Assembly (NCBI GenBank): GCA_030159075.1
Contig: BROG01000238.1
Location: 471,501 to 535,500, forward strand
Direction of reading: 5' to 3'
Origin: Atrina japonica
Lineage: Eukaryota > Mollusca > Bivalvia > Pterioida > Pinnidae
DNA: 64,000 nucleotides
The position numbers and the translations under genes are program-made. The notes under the pieces were generated by a model. The model searched no databases. It was not told the origin of the DNA and saw only the letters and a list, made by a program, of their open reading frames with translations. Shown one piece after another: positions 36,086 through 47,889 of the stretch; within the stretch, counting starts at the first letter, position 1; each line of letters starts with the position of its first letter.

Positions 36086-38473
36086 AGACAAAAATAAAAC
36101 AATTATAAAATCACATTTTACAGACAGTGAGCTGCGTGTACAAACAATATGTATGTACTAAACACACCAGCTCTTTTTTTATCATTGTATAGGACCATTT
36201 AGAGTTAGATAGGAGACACCAGAATATCTGGTCTTCCTTAGGCTTCTAGACCAAAGTAACTATCGAAATCAACCAATCTATTGTCTGCTTCACATAACCT
36301 TTAGATTACCATAGGGTCGACTCTACTCACTTTTCAGTTATGACAGGACTCAGAGGCGTTTTTTAACTGACTGGATTACTGTATGATTGTATGAACATTG
36401 ACAAGTAAGAATACTTACTTATGCCCCTGTAAATTTAAATTATTATCAAAAATCTAAACTTGTCCAGGTCAAGAAAGGGTTCGGAAGAAGACTCCACCCC
36501 TCCATGTTATATGGCTTTTACTATAGCCATTTGCTGAAATATGAGAAATAGGTTGTAGTTGATGTAATCTATGATAAGTTTTAAAAAATCACATGTAAAG
36601 TGACAGAGAACATTCTGAAAACTAACCTCTCTATTATTTGCTGGAACACAGTATTTTGCATAAACAATTCAACGTATGTCATAAACACAGAACCTATCCA
36701 ATTCCGTTTTTACACTATCAGATAGCAAAATGATTTAATGTTCAGATATCCAATATTCTCTCAGCCATAGTATATTGTCTGTGATCTGTTAGAAAATAGA
36801 GCGAACAAAATAAATGTTCTGTAAGGAATCTTTGTTAACTGATATAAGAATTTTAATTTTCATTTTGAAAATGACTCAAATGGCCAGAATACAACAGTTT
36901 CCTGCAATAAATTTTAAAATGACATGATAAGTATTTCACACTGTCAGTAATTGAAAAAAATGCACAATAAATATAATTTGTATTTACTTTTCTTCACACT
37001 TGAAATAATCAACATAAATGAATTATTAACATCATATTACTTTTTAACTGGCATTTATATAAGTCTGTCTCACTAGAATGGCATATGAAAGAGACACCAT
37101 ACTGGCTCTACATAAGCTGTCATAACTACATGTAGTTGTCATGTAAAAGACAATGTCCCACGTACATCTCTAATCATCATGTTTAGTGACAAAAATACAA
37201 CTAAAGGATATGACAAAACTTTGACTAGGTTGTCATACTCTGCTACTTTACTAAACCAGTCATAGTGAAATGCCATATAGATCTAGATCCACAGAATCGG
37301 TCTCCACTGTTGGGGTGAGACAGAAAAATCTCAACCCAGGTACACATGTCACAGTGGAAAAGGCACATTGTAGAACCTTCATCACATTGTGATATTGTGA
37401 AGTATTGTATATATGGAATTATTCACTCCTGTTTAATTTTCATCATTTTAACACCTAGATAAGAGAGCGAATTTACAAAGAAAGTGAAATTTTCAAGCTA
37501 AATAACAAAAGTGATGACATACATGTCATCTTTGACACTGTGGTGGTATAGGGTGAACTGAAGAAGTGCTGAATAAAGTTCTGTTGTTAAAGATGAAAAT
37601 AAACGGACGATTATATCCAGGTATACGGTAGTCTATAGAACAGGTCAATATTTGTGGCACTTTACTTATGATTAATGATGTCTTCATTTTTCTGAAAATT
37701 ATTGACAGGATATAAAATCACAACAAAAACCATAATAGACACCATAATAACAACAAAACACAAACCAAAAATAAAAACTACAAATAAGAAATTGATCTAA
37801 TTATATATATGGCCAAAATGATTTACCTGTGACTTTTTATCTCATAGACATCAACGTTAGTTTTCCTCCCTTTTCACAGTATATAAATGGATTTCATTTC
37901 ACAAAGTATTTAAAGAGTGGAAATGATTCTTACAAACTGCCATTATTACGATTACAGAGATAACCATTCTGATGCCTGACACATTCAAAAGACAGCAATT
38001 ACGTCTCGTCCATCATTCAAACACAAATTGACAAAACACAAGATTACCCTCTGTCACCGGAATGAGTCTCAAAACCTGAATGCCGAACTTCAGACAGGAA
38101 TATTAATTGATACTAGTCAATGGGAAACTAAACAGTGTATTAAGAATGAATTCATTTCAGAAAGAAACTTGAAAAGGCAGAAGGAATAACATCTTTGTCA
38201 GAATGTCAAATCTTTATCAGAAAAGTTAATCAGGTCAAAAAAGCTGGCATAAATCAAATGAGTTTAAACTAAATACAAGGAAATCAACTAGCATAAATCT
38301 GAGAGTGAAAAATAATCTAATTAGGTTATTACAAATATATATATATTGCATATTAAATGTATGTACTGATAACAAAGCTAAATAGTCAAACCTAAATTTA
38401 ATTTTTTTCATCTGTTATGTTTCTATTTCATAGATCTGAAATTTTAACATTTTACAATTAGGTGACCTCTACC
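36086..38473. other. AT-rich non-coding stretch with weak exon-like segments
   Basis: On the minus strand 36419-36453 (35 nt, frame IFDNNLNLQGH) ends at a strong donor GTAAGTATTC. A stretch near 37830-37875 reads KTNVDVYEIKSH before a donor GTAAATC. Both are short and unproven. A fragment AGGTCAATATTTGTGGCACTTTACTT at about 37644 matches 16169-16194. No other feature is seen. Confidence 0.3.
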
Positions 38474-38832
38474 ATTAAGTCTCTCATCCCTAATTGAGCC
38501 AGGTTCAAGTCCCACTGGAACCTAAGCTGATTTTGTGAGAAAGTTTGCCAGTTTACATGCGGAAGGCTGGTGGTCTCTCCTGGGTACATTGTAACCAGGT
38601 TCTCTCCTCCACAAATAAAAACTGACCACCACCATATAACTGACAAGTTATTGAGTGTGGCGTAACACACTATCTAAACCAGTTCTCTACAATAAATAAT
38701 ACCTACCGGTACCTACATTTGTCATAAAAACTGACCACCACCATATAACTGACAAGTTATTGAGTGTGGCGTAACACACTATCTAAACCAGTTCTCTACA
38801 ATAAATAATACCTACCGGTACCTACATTTGTA
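38474..38832 (+). repeat. SINE (family 1) with its 3' end duplicated (109 bp x 2)
   Basis: Box-B-like GGTTCAAGTCCC and the body CCTAAGCTGATTTTGTGAG lead to the tail ATTGAGTGTGGCGTAACACA. A 109-bp block (starting ACTGACCACCACCATATAAC at 38621 and again at 38730) is present twice, apparently identical. This implies a recent tandem duplication that includes flanking DNA ending ACCTACATTTGT. Confidence 0.8.
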
Positions 38833-39176
38833 TCAACTCATCTCTAAAACCATTAGTCATGGAACATCAAAATAATCTTTAAATGACAGTCTGGTAATCA
38901 AGAGCTCTTTTTAAAATAGATACATCATCTTAATCTGATACATAAAAAAGTAAAAAAGTCCAAAAGGAATACATAAATGACGCAATTTGTTCTCTCCAAA
39001 ATGTAGAAAAATTGATTTATTTAAATCAGCGAAGTATCATTAAGTGGTTATGTCGAGTTGCACATACCTGTATAATGCAGTTTGTGTAAAATTATCACTG
39101 ATTTTAAAATTGTGTAATTGTGAAATTAAGTCATACTTGAATAACAACTGCTTATATTGAATGCATGTATCTAATA
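38833..39176. other. AT-rich spacer
   Basis: No feature was recognised, apart from a donor-like CATACCTG (minus strand) at 39064. Confidence 0.35.
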
Positions 39177-39372
39177 ATGGCTAGATGGAAGGATGGAAAG
39201 AGGGATGGGCTAGTAGGTATACAGATGGATGGATGAGTGGGTGGATGGGTTGGTGAGTGGGTGAATGGATGGATGGATCGATGTATGAAGGGATGGATAG
39301 ATGGCTAGATCTATGTATGGGTGGGTAGGTGGATAGGTTAGATGAGTTGATGAATGGATGGATGGTTGGGGT
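39177..39372. repeat. Degenerate (GGAT)n tract
   Basis: Imperfect GGAT, GGGT and AGAT tetranucleotides run over about 195 bp. Confidence 0.9.
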
Positions 39373-40249
39373 TCAATATTTCATGAATCAAAATACCATG
39401 CTATACCGGTACATTTTGTTGTACATGTACTTCTACAAGTACACAAAGGTTAACTTGTTAATTAAGATTCAAATAAAGAATATCTCATACACCCTGTACA
39501 GCACTATATATCAACATGTACATGTAAAACCAGAACTTCCACCCCATCCAGTAACAGATCAAATTATTGTCTGTAATCAGGAGATACCATTAGATCTATT
39601 GATCTCTAGATATAATCTTATTACTGCTTAACAGAAGTACCTCTATATCTCAAATGATATTTCAAAACTGATTACCCACCTACACCCCTCAATAATGGAA
39701 TCTACCTAATATCGATGACATGAGCTAGTCCAAATATGTTTTTAGGGGTGTGTGAATTAAATTATATTTCAAAGCCTGTATGTATTTTTGTTAGGTGTAG
39801 ATTGCTACCTAGTATCATATATACTTACATGTACATGTTAAATCTAATATTTCAATTATACATCATTACATGGGACCTAGCTTTAGGTATTTATTTACAC
39901 ATTTTCTGTATTTTCCAAAGTCGTATTTATGGAAGGTGTAAACACCAAATGTCTCAAGTATTTGTTAATTTGTAGATGCATGAATAAAAGTGCACACACT
40001 AGATAGCGTTTAACATTTTTTGACATAACTGAATAAATACTTTGTATTTTTATATATCGTATATTTGTACATGTATATGTAACAGAAAAAGCAATTAGAC
40101 AAGAATTACGAATAACAAATAATGATAAAATGTACATCCCAACTACAAACTTACTTATATACTTAATAATCTAAATAACAGAAAATGCCACGTATCCTCA
40201 TCGGAAGTCACACAATACATTGCAGCCACCACAACCAGTCTAAACAGAC
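39373..40249. other. AT-rich non-coding stretch
   Basis: Short frames have no domains. No repeat was recognised. Confidence 0.4.
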
Positions 40250-40290
40250 TTTGATTGTTGTTGTGGTACTGTTGTTTATCATCCCACTCA

Positions 40291-40321
<31 letters not shown>

Positions 40322-40445
40322 AACATGGGTGAAGGGCTTCAAATTTTGGCCTATGCTCGGCACTTACAGCCATTGAGCAGCAAGGGTTCTTTAACGTGCC
40401 GACACCTACTGTAACACGGGACCTCGTTTTTAACTGTCTACACAG
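40250..40445 (-). repeat. SINE (family 2), minus orientation, head truncated
   Basis: ATCCCACTCAAGAATTTTTC, ATGGAGACATCACCAAACAT, CTTCAAATTTTGGCCTATGC, AGGGTTCTTTAACGTGCCGA and CTGTAACACGGGACCTCG are close reverse complements of the element at 41826-42122. The tRNA-like head is missing beyond 40445. Confidence 0.75.
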
Positions 40446-40920
40446 ATATTGATCACCTACAATATCGCTGGTACATTTGGGAATGAGAAGATGACATTAT
40501 ACACAAATAACATCATAAAAACTGCTTTGTCGATGAAAATCATTTTGCACTTGAAATCATTGTTATGCTTCAACAATTATAATTCACACAAGAGGCCTTT
40601 TCAAGCAACTGTTTTTGCTCAGTTATATCATTCACTCTCTGTATTTCAACAGACGCTGACTTTACTTATAATATCAAATTATCAGCTGGCAAATAAAATG
40701 AATATTGCAACATAAATGATTCTAAAAAAAACTCAAATATCTTTACCAAACAAGCAATATATATATATATTATTCATATATATTCTATGGAAGTCGTTCA
40801 CATTAAAAATTTTTGTATTGATATTCACTTTCAAACTGAACAGAAGTAACGAGAAATTGACATTTTGATTATTACTATGTAAATTAAATCAAGAGATGAA
40901 ACTGACTCTGTCATTTAAAA
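40446..40920. other. AT-rich spacer
   Basis: A short (TA)n lies at about 40760. No gene is seen. Confidence 0.4.
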
Positions 40921-41194
40921 AAGGCTCCATTGCCATCTACATATTACATCTACAGTCATACTTGTAAATGAGTGGATGGTATCTGGTAATTGACTACGCC
41001 ATCCACTTCGGCTGTTCCCTTAAGAGGCCTTTATATACAAGTCTTACTGTACATGTAAAGGCTCAATTGCCATTTACATATTACATCTACAATCATACTT
41101 GTAAATGAGTGGATGGTATCTGGTAATTGACTATACCAGTCACTTTGGCTGTTCCCTTGAGTGACCTTTATATACATGTTTGACTGTAGATGAC
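40921..41194. repeat. 137-bp tandem duplication of a small inverted-repeat element
   Basis: Two copies begin AAGGCTC at 40921 and 41058 with about 90% identity. Each contains ACAGTCATACTTGTA near its start and TATACAAGTCTTACTGTA (or TATACATGTTTGACTGTA) near its end, which are inverted relative to each other. This suggests a roughly 100-bp MITE duplicated with flanking DNA. Confidence 0.65.
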
Positions 41195-41400
41195 AATGGA
41201 GCCTTTACATGTACATCAAACTTGTATATAAAGGCCACTTAAAGGAACAGGCATAATTAGACGTTACAGACAGGTGGCCTTTATAAAGAGGCTATTCATT
41301 TTTAAAATGTTAACAAGGTAATGTTTGATTGACCTTTATTGGCAGGTGCCTTTTATATAGAGATGACCTTTAATTCAAATTTGACTATTTTTGTAATATA
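41195..41400. repeat. Related MITE fragments
   Basis: ATCAAACTTGTATATAAAGG is an inverted relative of the preceding repeat's end. GGTGGCCTTTATAAAGAGGC to CAAATTTGACTAT matches the window's first 115 bp. Confidence 0.5.
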
Positions 41401-41417
41401 AATATTTCAGACACATG

Positions 41418-41595
41418 TTGAATTGACCTATCGCCACATGCCCGACACAGCACCTTTTGGCAACCTTCTCATTATGACGTCACAACTAAATGGCCTGACA
41501 AACGTTTGTTGATTATGACATCACAATCAAATGACATCAAAAAAGGTGCACATGGAGAGCCACGTGTCAGACATTTGGTGATACATCAATTGCTT
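41418..41595. mobile_element. Palindromic MITE, uninterrupted copy
   Basis: AATTGACCTATCGCCACATG at the left is inverted to CATTTGGTGATACATCAATT at the right. The inner phrases CATTATGACGTCACAACTAA and GATTATGACATCACAATCAA are internal near-repeats. It serves as the reference for the split copy at 16187-17003. Confidence 0.65.
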
Positions 41596-41734
41596 TGATT
41601 TTTTGATGGTTTTGTCAGAAAAAAGAAATACCACTTGCAGTAGATACTGGTACCTACAGGAGTGATAGTACTGCAATTTCAAGGTTATGGGTATGTACCA
41701 TTATCTATGGTAGGCAGTCAGTTCCAAGACTATT

Positions 41735-42310
41735 TTAAGTTTTATTGTTGTTGTTCATCCAAAAAATTTTCACTTATATGGCAACCAGATATCAGTAAAG
41801 TGCCACGAATTTATTTCCCTGCGCTATGAACTGAGACCCAATGGCTCAGTCAGTAGCGCGCTCGACTCTTGATCGTGAGGTCGTGAGTTCGAGTCCAGCC
41901 GGCGGCAGGTTGGTTTGCTGTCTGTCGGATGAGACAGTAAAAACCGTGGTCCCGTGTCACAGTAGGTGTCGGCATGTTAAAGAACCCTCACTGCTCAATG
42001 GCCGTAAGTGCCGAGCATAGGCCAAAATTTGAAGCCCTTCACCGGCATTTGGTGATGTCTCCATATGAGTGAAATATTCTTGAGTGGGACGTTAAACAAC
42101 AATAAACAAACAAACAAACAAACGTGCCATGCCATGACACAGGACCTCAGTTTTAAGTTTCATTTGAATACCGTAAGTTTGATTTTCACTTTGTAAGCTG
42201 AGCACTGATGAAGGAATAGACACTGTCATTTTCTAAAGGCTTAGGTTTGACCCAGTATTGAGAATCAAACCTAGGACCTTTTGCTTTCAACCACTACGTT
42301 CTATCACATT
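41735..42310 (-). repeat. Older SINE (family 2), split by a younger SINE
   Basis: The left part (41735-41825) has TTCATCCAAAAAATTTTCAC and GTGCCACGAATTTATTTCCC. The right part (42123-42310) has GTGCCATGCCATGACACAGG, then a tRNA-like head complement with AGAATCAAACCTAGGACC and CAACCACTACGTTCTATCAC. The order is the reverse complement of the family 2 consensus, with a 297-bp insertion in the middle. Confidence 0.6.
41826..42122 (+). repeat. Full-length tRNA-derived SINE (family 2), tRNA-Lys-like head
   Basis: The head carries box A TGGCTCAGTCAGTAGCGC, an anticodon-arm-like GACTCTTGATC (CTT in the loop, as in tRNA-Lys) and box B GAGTTCGAGTCC. The body has GGTCCCGTGTCACAGTAGGT, AAGAACCCTCACTGCTCAAT and TATTCTTGAGTGGGACGTTA. 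The tail is (AAAC)n. This is the best-preserved SINE here and probably the youngest of its family in the window. It resembles SINE superfamilies described in molluscs, but I assign no family name. Confidence 0.8.
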
Positions 42311-42982
42311 CAGTGTTTCTGAACACTGAAAAACAATTTACCTAAGTAATTGCAAAATAAAATCATCAGACATACATTGTCAGCCAGCTTTCATGATGAA
42401 GGAGAAAACATAAATTAACTCATTCACCCCTAAAAACACATTTGGACTGGTCTAAATCATTGATTTACAGAAGAGTCCATTCTGTTTCAGGGGTGAATGA
42501 GTTAAAGTGTACAATGGAAACATTCACTGGCTCTCTGAAGTGAATTCCTCATATTATCAGCTCATGGTCCAGTGAGGCTTGAACTTTTACTGACCAGAGA
42601 AGAAAATGGCATTAGAAGTGAAGGCCACAGAGGTTTTGGACTGTGGTACTTAAGCAGTGACCTCTTTCAATGAATAACAGGAAAGGTTTTTCAGGGTACT
42701 CTTCCACAAGATGTCCTGTGTAGAGTCCAAATTTTACTTCTGGGTAAACTTGTGGTTTTTGTGATTACTTTTTAAGATGTAACCCTTGCAACCCTGCAGA
42801 CCATGATAGATTGGCCTTATACAATAAGAAAGGGCATTCCACATAGGTAATAGGGAGTGATAAGGTTAAATCAAGAAAAATAACCAAAAAGCCTACTAAG
42901 CAACATTTTCAGAAGAGGTTTTATATACAGTGTTGTTGGATTGTACACAGTGTAAAAGTATGTAAAAAGTCATTATAAATAC
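42311..42982. other. Non-coding stretch
   Basis: A short repeated phrase GGGGTGAATGAGTTAA and its inverse TTAACTCATTCACCCC bracket 42416-42506 (imperfect foldback). No gene is seen. Confidence 0.4.
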
Positions 42983-43705
42983 AGACCACTGTAGAAGCAC
43001 ACAAACATATACACAAGAAATTTCCCTGCCTCATAGGAAAATATAAACCACTCTAGAAGCACACAAACATACACCAGACATCTCCCTGTCTCACAGAGAA
43101 ATACGAACCACTCTAGAAGCACACAAACATACACACCAGACATCTCCCTGTCTCACAGAGAAATATAAACCACTCTAGAAGCAAACTAACATATGCACTA
43201 GACATTTCCCTGCCTCACAGGGAAATATAAAACACTTTAGAAGCACAACAAACAAATGCACTAGACATCTCCTGCCTCACAGGGAAATATAAAACACTTT
43301 AGAAGCACAACAAACAAATGCACTAGACATCTCCTGCCTCACAGGGAAATATAAAACACTTTAGAAGCACAACAAACAAATGCACTAGACATCTCCTGCC
43401 TCACAGGGAAATACGAACCACTCTAGAAGCACACTAACATATGCACTAGACATCTCCCTGCCTCACAGAAGAGAAATACGAACCACTCTAGAAGCACACA
43501 AACACATGCACTAGACATCTCCTGCCTCACAGGGAAATATGGACCACTCTAGACACACACTAACATATGCACTAGACATCTCCTGCCTCACAGGGAAATA
43601 TGGACCACTCTAGACACACACTAACATATGCACTAGACATCTCCTGCCTCACAGGGACATGTGACAAGGTCTTTAAGTAGTCACGCTGCCCGTTAAAACA
43701 ATCCA
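42983..43705. repeat. 60-bp minisatellite grown from a SINE tail
   Basis: Eleven copies of about 60 bp carry TAGACATCTCCTGCCTCACA and ACCACTCTAGAAGCAC. The last copy runs into GTCTTTAAGTAGTCACGCTG. This is the end of the family 3 SINE at 26080-26375, which has CTCTGCCTCACAGGGA and CTTTAAGTAGTCACCCT once. Confidence 0.85.
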
Positions 43706-44576
43706 ATGCATATGAGCAACTCACTGTACATCTTAGTTAGGATGCCATCTTTAAAATAATGCAAATGAATTATATCTACAATGAAAGGATATGTTTTATG
43801 ACAGACAGAAGAAAAATGTAAATAAAATTTACTGAAATTATGTGATAGAGCATTTTTAGATGATTCTAAACATCATCAGGTAAATATGGGTTTGTCAGAT
43901 ACACTACAAGTTGGTTTTCAACTTTTAAATCAGTTAAATAAGTGTCACTAATAAATATGTCTCTGAATCCATTCAATCATTTAAACATCTAGCTAATTCA
44001 TTATCCTGCTATATAATTTTTGCAAATGTATTTATCACAGAGAACTGTAAATTGTTCACTTCAATTTACTCTTTTTACAAACTCTTAACAAAATCTATAA
44101 AATAATCAATTTATGGAGTCTTTCCATTATGCCATCAGTAAACATACCAATATGTCAATTTGATCTGTTTACCCCTACAACAAGAAATGTCAATATCATA
44201 TCTGTCAATTTCTGTGTTATTTGTTGAAGAAAAAATAGGAAGCTCAACTGGGTTTGCATTTAATCAGCTAATCACTAGAGGGAAGGAGTGTCGCTTTAAA
44301 ACATAACTTTCAGAATGATACATGGGCAGCTTCAAATATGTCAACCTAACATATAAAGATGGAATCAAAGTACATTTTTGTATGAAATAACCAGATGTTC
44401 TGAAAAATATAAAATCTAAAAATCTTAAAAATCTGATTAACTGGGTGTTAATCCTTGTGATGAGAATAATCATAATTCATTGTTGTATTTGTCTAAGCAG
44501 AATATCAACTGTTGACACACACTGTACATGTATCTTACTTCCTATAACAGCAGTTACATATGCCATCAATCTAACA
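43706..44576. other. AT-rich non-coding stretch with a weak exon-like segment
   Basis: On the minus strand 44148-44174 lies between an acceptor-like CATTTCTTGTTGTAG and a donor-like GTATGT. It is only 27 nt. No other feature is seen. Confidence 0.3.
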
Positions 44577-45315
44577 TATACAGTGTAACAATATACCAGA
44601 CACCACTAGAAAAAGGTGGCAGCATTGTACAAAACTTAGCCAGAGCTTACTAGAAAAAGGTGGCAGCATTGTACAAAACTTAGCCAGACCTCCATAGAAA
44701 GAATTGGCAGACTTATACCAGGCACCACTAGAAAGAGGTGGTAGCATTGTACCTGACCTCAATGAAAGAGGTGGCAGATTTTTCCAGGCACCACTAGAAA
44801 GAGGTGGCAGATTTGTAATGGACTTTGCTAGAGAGAGGTGGAAGAATTGTACAAGACCTTACTAGATAGAGGTGGCAGAATTGTATGAGACCTTACTGGA
44901 AAGAGGTGGCAGAATTGCAATGGACCTTGCTGGAGGAAAGTGGCAGAATTATACCAGACCTTGCTAAAGTGAGGTGGCAGATTTGTACCAGACCTTACTA
45001 GAAAGAGGTGGCAACATCATAATGGACCTTGCCAGAAAGAGGTGGAAGCATTATAGCAGACCTTGCTAGAAAAAGGTGGCAGCATTGTAATGGACCTTGC
45101 TAATAAGAGGTGGCAGCATTATAGCAGACCTTGCTAGAAACAGGTGGCAGCATTATAATAGACCTTGAAAGAAAGAGGTGGCAGAATTGTAGCAGGCCAT
45201 GACTAGATAGAGGTGGCAGAATTGTACCAACCCTTGCTAGAAAGAGTTGACAACATTGTACCAGATTTTTTCTCAAAGCTGACACCATTGTACCAAACTT
45301 ATCACAATGCACCAT
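44577..45315. repeat. 33-36-bp minisatellite
   Basis: About 21 units share the core AGAAAGAGGTGGCAG followed by a variable ATTGTACCAGACCTT part. The unit length varies by a few bases, so minus-strand frames (LPPLSS, MLPP motifs) open and close irregularly. Confidence 0.88.
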
Positions 45316-45376
45316 ACCTGTCTGTAAAATATGATCATGAAATGTAATATAATTAAAATATACATTATGTACTTAC
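45316..45376. other. Spacer containing a donor-like site
   Basis: ACTTAC at 45371-45376 is the reverse complement of a GTAAGT donor that closes the candidate exon next to it. Confidence 0.35.
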
Positions 45377-45457
45377 TTGTATCTTTCCCAAGACAACATC
45401 AAACAAGAAGTTTGTGTATGCTATCCAATAGAATCTTTGGCAGTCCATAGTGTTTTT
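45377..45457 (-). CDS. Candidate internal exon, unidentified protein
   Basis: On the minus strand, 81 nt (27 codons, phase 0 at both ends) lie between an acceptor-like GGTAATTTAAG and a consensus donor GTAAGTAAG. The translation includes MDCQRFYWIAYTNFLFDVV. It has a low-entropy aromatic/hydrophobic pattern typical of a folded or membrane protein. I do not recognise it. The acceptor's pyrimidine tract is only moderate. It could belong to the same gene as 49341-49436 and 34975-35028. Confidence 0.45.
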
Positions 45458-45828
45458 CTTAAATTACCAACCAAATGCTCACAGAAAGATATTTGTAAAA
45501 TTCTACTTTTTTATGTAATCAGCTTATTTTTCACATATCTGCTCTAAGATGTATTTTCCATCTACATACTGTTCTGATGTAACCTCTATCACTCACACAT
45601 TTACATAGGAGTGACTAAGAACGTTATACTAAAATCCTTTTTCTTTGAGATTATTGTTAACAAGGTGATTAGTAGTAATCTAATTATTAGCTGACAAAGA
45701 AAGGATTTAGCAGCAATTGAATAACAGAGATTTCTATAAATGTTTAACACAGGTGGTCAATATACATGTAGTTACAACATGTGACAAAAGTTCTGAAGAG
45801 TGACTAATACTTAAACCAGAGAAACATA
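45458..45828. other. AT-rich spacer
   Basis: No feature was recognised. Confidence 0.35.
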
Positions 45829-46783
45829 TACACTGAAACTTTGCCATTCAGATCATCTCTACCAGTAATGGTTGCAAAGTGGTTTGATTAGTGAGGTGGT
45901 CACTTAAGAAAGTGGTCTGATTAGTGAGGTTGTCACATAAGAAAGTGGTCTGATTAGTCAGGTTGTCACATAAGAAAGTGGTCTGATTAGTCAGGTTGTC
46001 ACATAAGAAAGTGGTCTGAAGACATAAGAAAGTGGATTAGTCAGGTTGTCACATAAGAAAGTGGTCTGATTAGTGAGGTTGTCACATAAGAAAGTGGTCT
46101 GATTAGTCAGGTTGTCACATAAGAAAGTGGTCTGATTAGTCAGGTTGTCACATAAGAAAGTGATCTGATTAGTGAGGTTGTCACATAAGAAAGTGGTCTG
46201 ATTAGTGAGGTTGTCACATAAGAAAGTGGTCTGATTAGTCACATAAGTCAGGTTGTCACATAAGAAAGTGACATAAGAAAGTGGTCTGATTAGTCAGGTT
46301 GGTCTGATCACATAAGTGAAAGAAAGTGGTCTGATTAGATTACATAAGTCACAGAAAGTGGTCTGTTGTCACATAACATAAGAAAGTCTGATTAGTGAGG
46401 TGTGATTAGTCAGGTTGTCACATAAGAAAGTGGTCTGATTAGTCAGGTTGTCACATAAGAAAGTGGTCTGATTAGTGAGGTTGTCACATAAGAAAGTGGT
46501 CTGATTAGTGAGGTTGTCACATAAGAAAGTGGTCTGATTAGTGAGGTTGTCACTAGTCAGGTTGTCACATCACATAAGAAAGTGGTGGTTGTCTGATTAT
46601 TAGTCAGGTTGTCACATAAGAAAGTGATCTGATTAGTCAGGTTGTCACATAAGAAAGTGGTCTGATTAGTCAGGTTGTCACATAAGAAAGTGGTCTGATT
46701 AGTGAGGTGGTTACATAAGAAATTTTCTAGAGACTGAACATTTCTTGAGTGTGAGGTGGTTTCCTAAATGAGGTTCTACTGTA
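45829..46783. mobile_element. Inverted-repeat element carrying an internal 33-bp array
   Basis: The left end TACACTGAAACTTTG and the right end GAGGTTCTACTGTA are imperfect inverted copies of the GGAACCTGTCT family termini with TA edges. Between them lie about 25 copies of a 33-bp unit (TGATTAGTCAGGTTGTCACA then TAAGAAAGTGG; 45870-46725), with local scrambling at 46230-46420 and 46550-46600. The 33-bp period keeps a minus-strand frame open (NLTNQTTFLCD), which I treat as artefact. Confidence 0.7.
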
Positions 46784-46803
46784 GAGTCATGCGGTTGACA
46801 TAT

Positions 46804-47047
46804 TACAGTGAAACCTGTCTTGTTAGACTCTTATGAACGATTTCCTGTCTAGAGGAACCATACATGGAAAACTATTCTGTTAAAAAATACACTAAATAAA
46901 CCTCTTTATATAAACCACCTGTCTTGAGGGAACATTTTGATGAAAGATTCCTTTCTGGAGGGATCATTCAGTGAAAACCATTCTGCTGAATAATCCCCTA
47001 ACTAAAACCTCATAAAAAATCATTTGTCTTGAGACCATATTTCACTG
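46804..47047. mobile_element. MITE, CAGTGGAACCTGTCT family (copy 4)
   Basis: It begins TACAGTGAAACCTGTCTTGT. The interior repeats ACCTGTCTTGAGGGAACATT and TTGTCTTGAGACCAT. The right end, TTTCACTG, is degraded. It lies 20 bp from the preceding element. Confidence 0.5.
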
Positions 47048-47054
47048 GCATATA

Positions 47055-47400
47055 CATTGGTTGTTTTTACAGTTTTGCAATACTGTTGATTTTAGAGTTT
47101 TGCAATACTGTTGTTTTTAGTTTTGTAATACTGTTGTTTTTACAGTTTTGCTATACTTTCATTTTTTGAGTTTTGCAATGCTTCTTTTAGTTTTGTATTA
47201 CTTTTGTTCTTTTTTTTCTAGAATTTTGCAAATCTTTTCCTTTTAGAGTTTTGAAATGCGTTTGATTTATGAGTATGCAAAACTTTTTTTTTTTTTAAGT
47301 TTTGCAATAGTTTTGTTTTTTAATTTTAGTTTTGTAATAGTTTTGTTTTTAGAGTTTTGCAATACACATACTTTTGTTTGTAGAGTTTTGCAATGTTTTT
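47055..47400. repeat. Degenerate 23-bp T-rich repeat
   Basis: About 14 imperfect copies resemble AGTTTTGCAATACTGTTGTT, drifting to GAGTTTTGCAATGCTTCTTT. Confidence 0.8.
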
Positions 47401-47889
47401 GGCATTTGTGTATAACATTAAAATCTTATGGTCTATTTCAAAATGAAATATAAAACCAAGCTTATCTTTGGTAATTTTATAATAGGTATATTCTAAGTTT
47501 TCTTGGTCAAGTTCACAGGAATAATACATTTAATGTGAACACATAACTAGATTCATATCTTCATATATTTAGTATGAACATATGGATTTGAATGCTGTAG
47601 TATTTATATACATGGTACAAAAGTTTTAAAGTTACAAAGTTTGATATGCACATGTATTTCTGGACTATAGTATTCACAACAGATGTTTTATACATATATA
47701 CCATTAACCTATGACCAAGTGCACCAACACAAATAAGAAAATTAAAGCATAGATAAGCACTCTTGATCTCAGAAAAGTATCCCTGATTTAACAAAAAAGT
47801 AATAAAAATGAAAGTTTCTTTAATATTTCGCACTGGTTTCAACAAACATATGTGTTGTTTACTTTAACATTCACTTATCTTCAAAAATG
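47401..47889. other. AT-rich non-coding stretch
   Basis: Frames on the minus strand (47326-47529, 47561-47845) lack recognisable domains. Confidence 0.4.

Noticed and set aside
36419..36453. Exon of the possible minus-strand gene
   Set aside because: It has a strong donor and an open frame, but at 35 nt in AT-rich DNA it is not distinguishable from chance, and its phase does not join directly to the exon at 34975.
41826..41900. Functional tRNA-Lys gene
   Set aside because: It has boxes A and B, but no proper acceptor-stem pairing was seen, and it is fused to a SINE body with an (AAAC)n tail.
45991..46242. 83-codon frame with NLTNQTTFLCD repeats
   Set aside because: An 11-residue repeat from a 33-bp array, with no flanking coding sequence.
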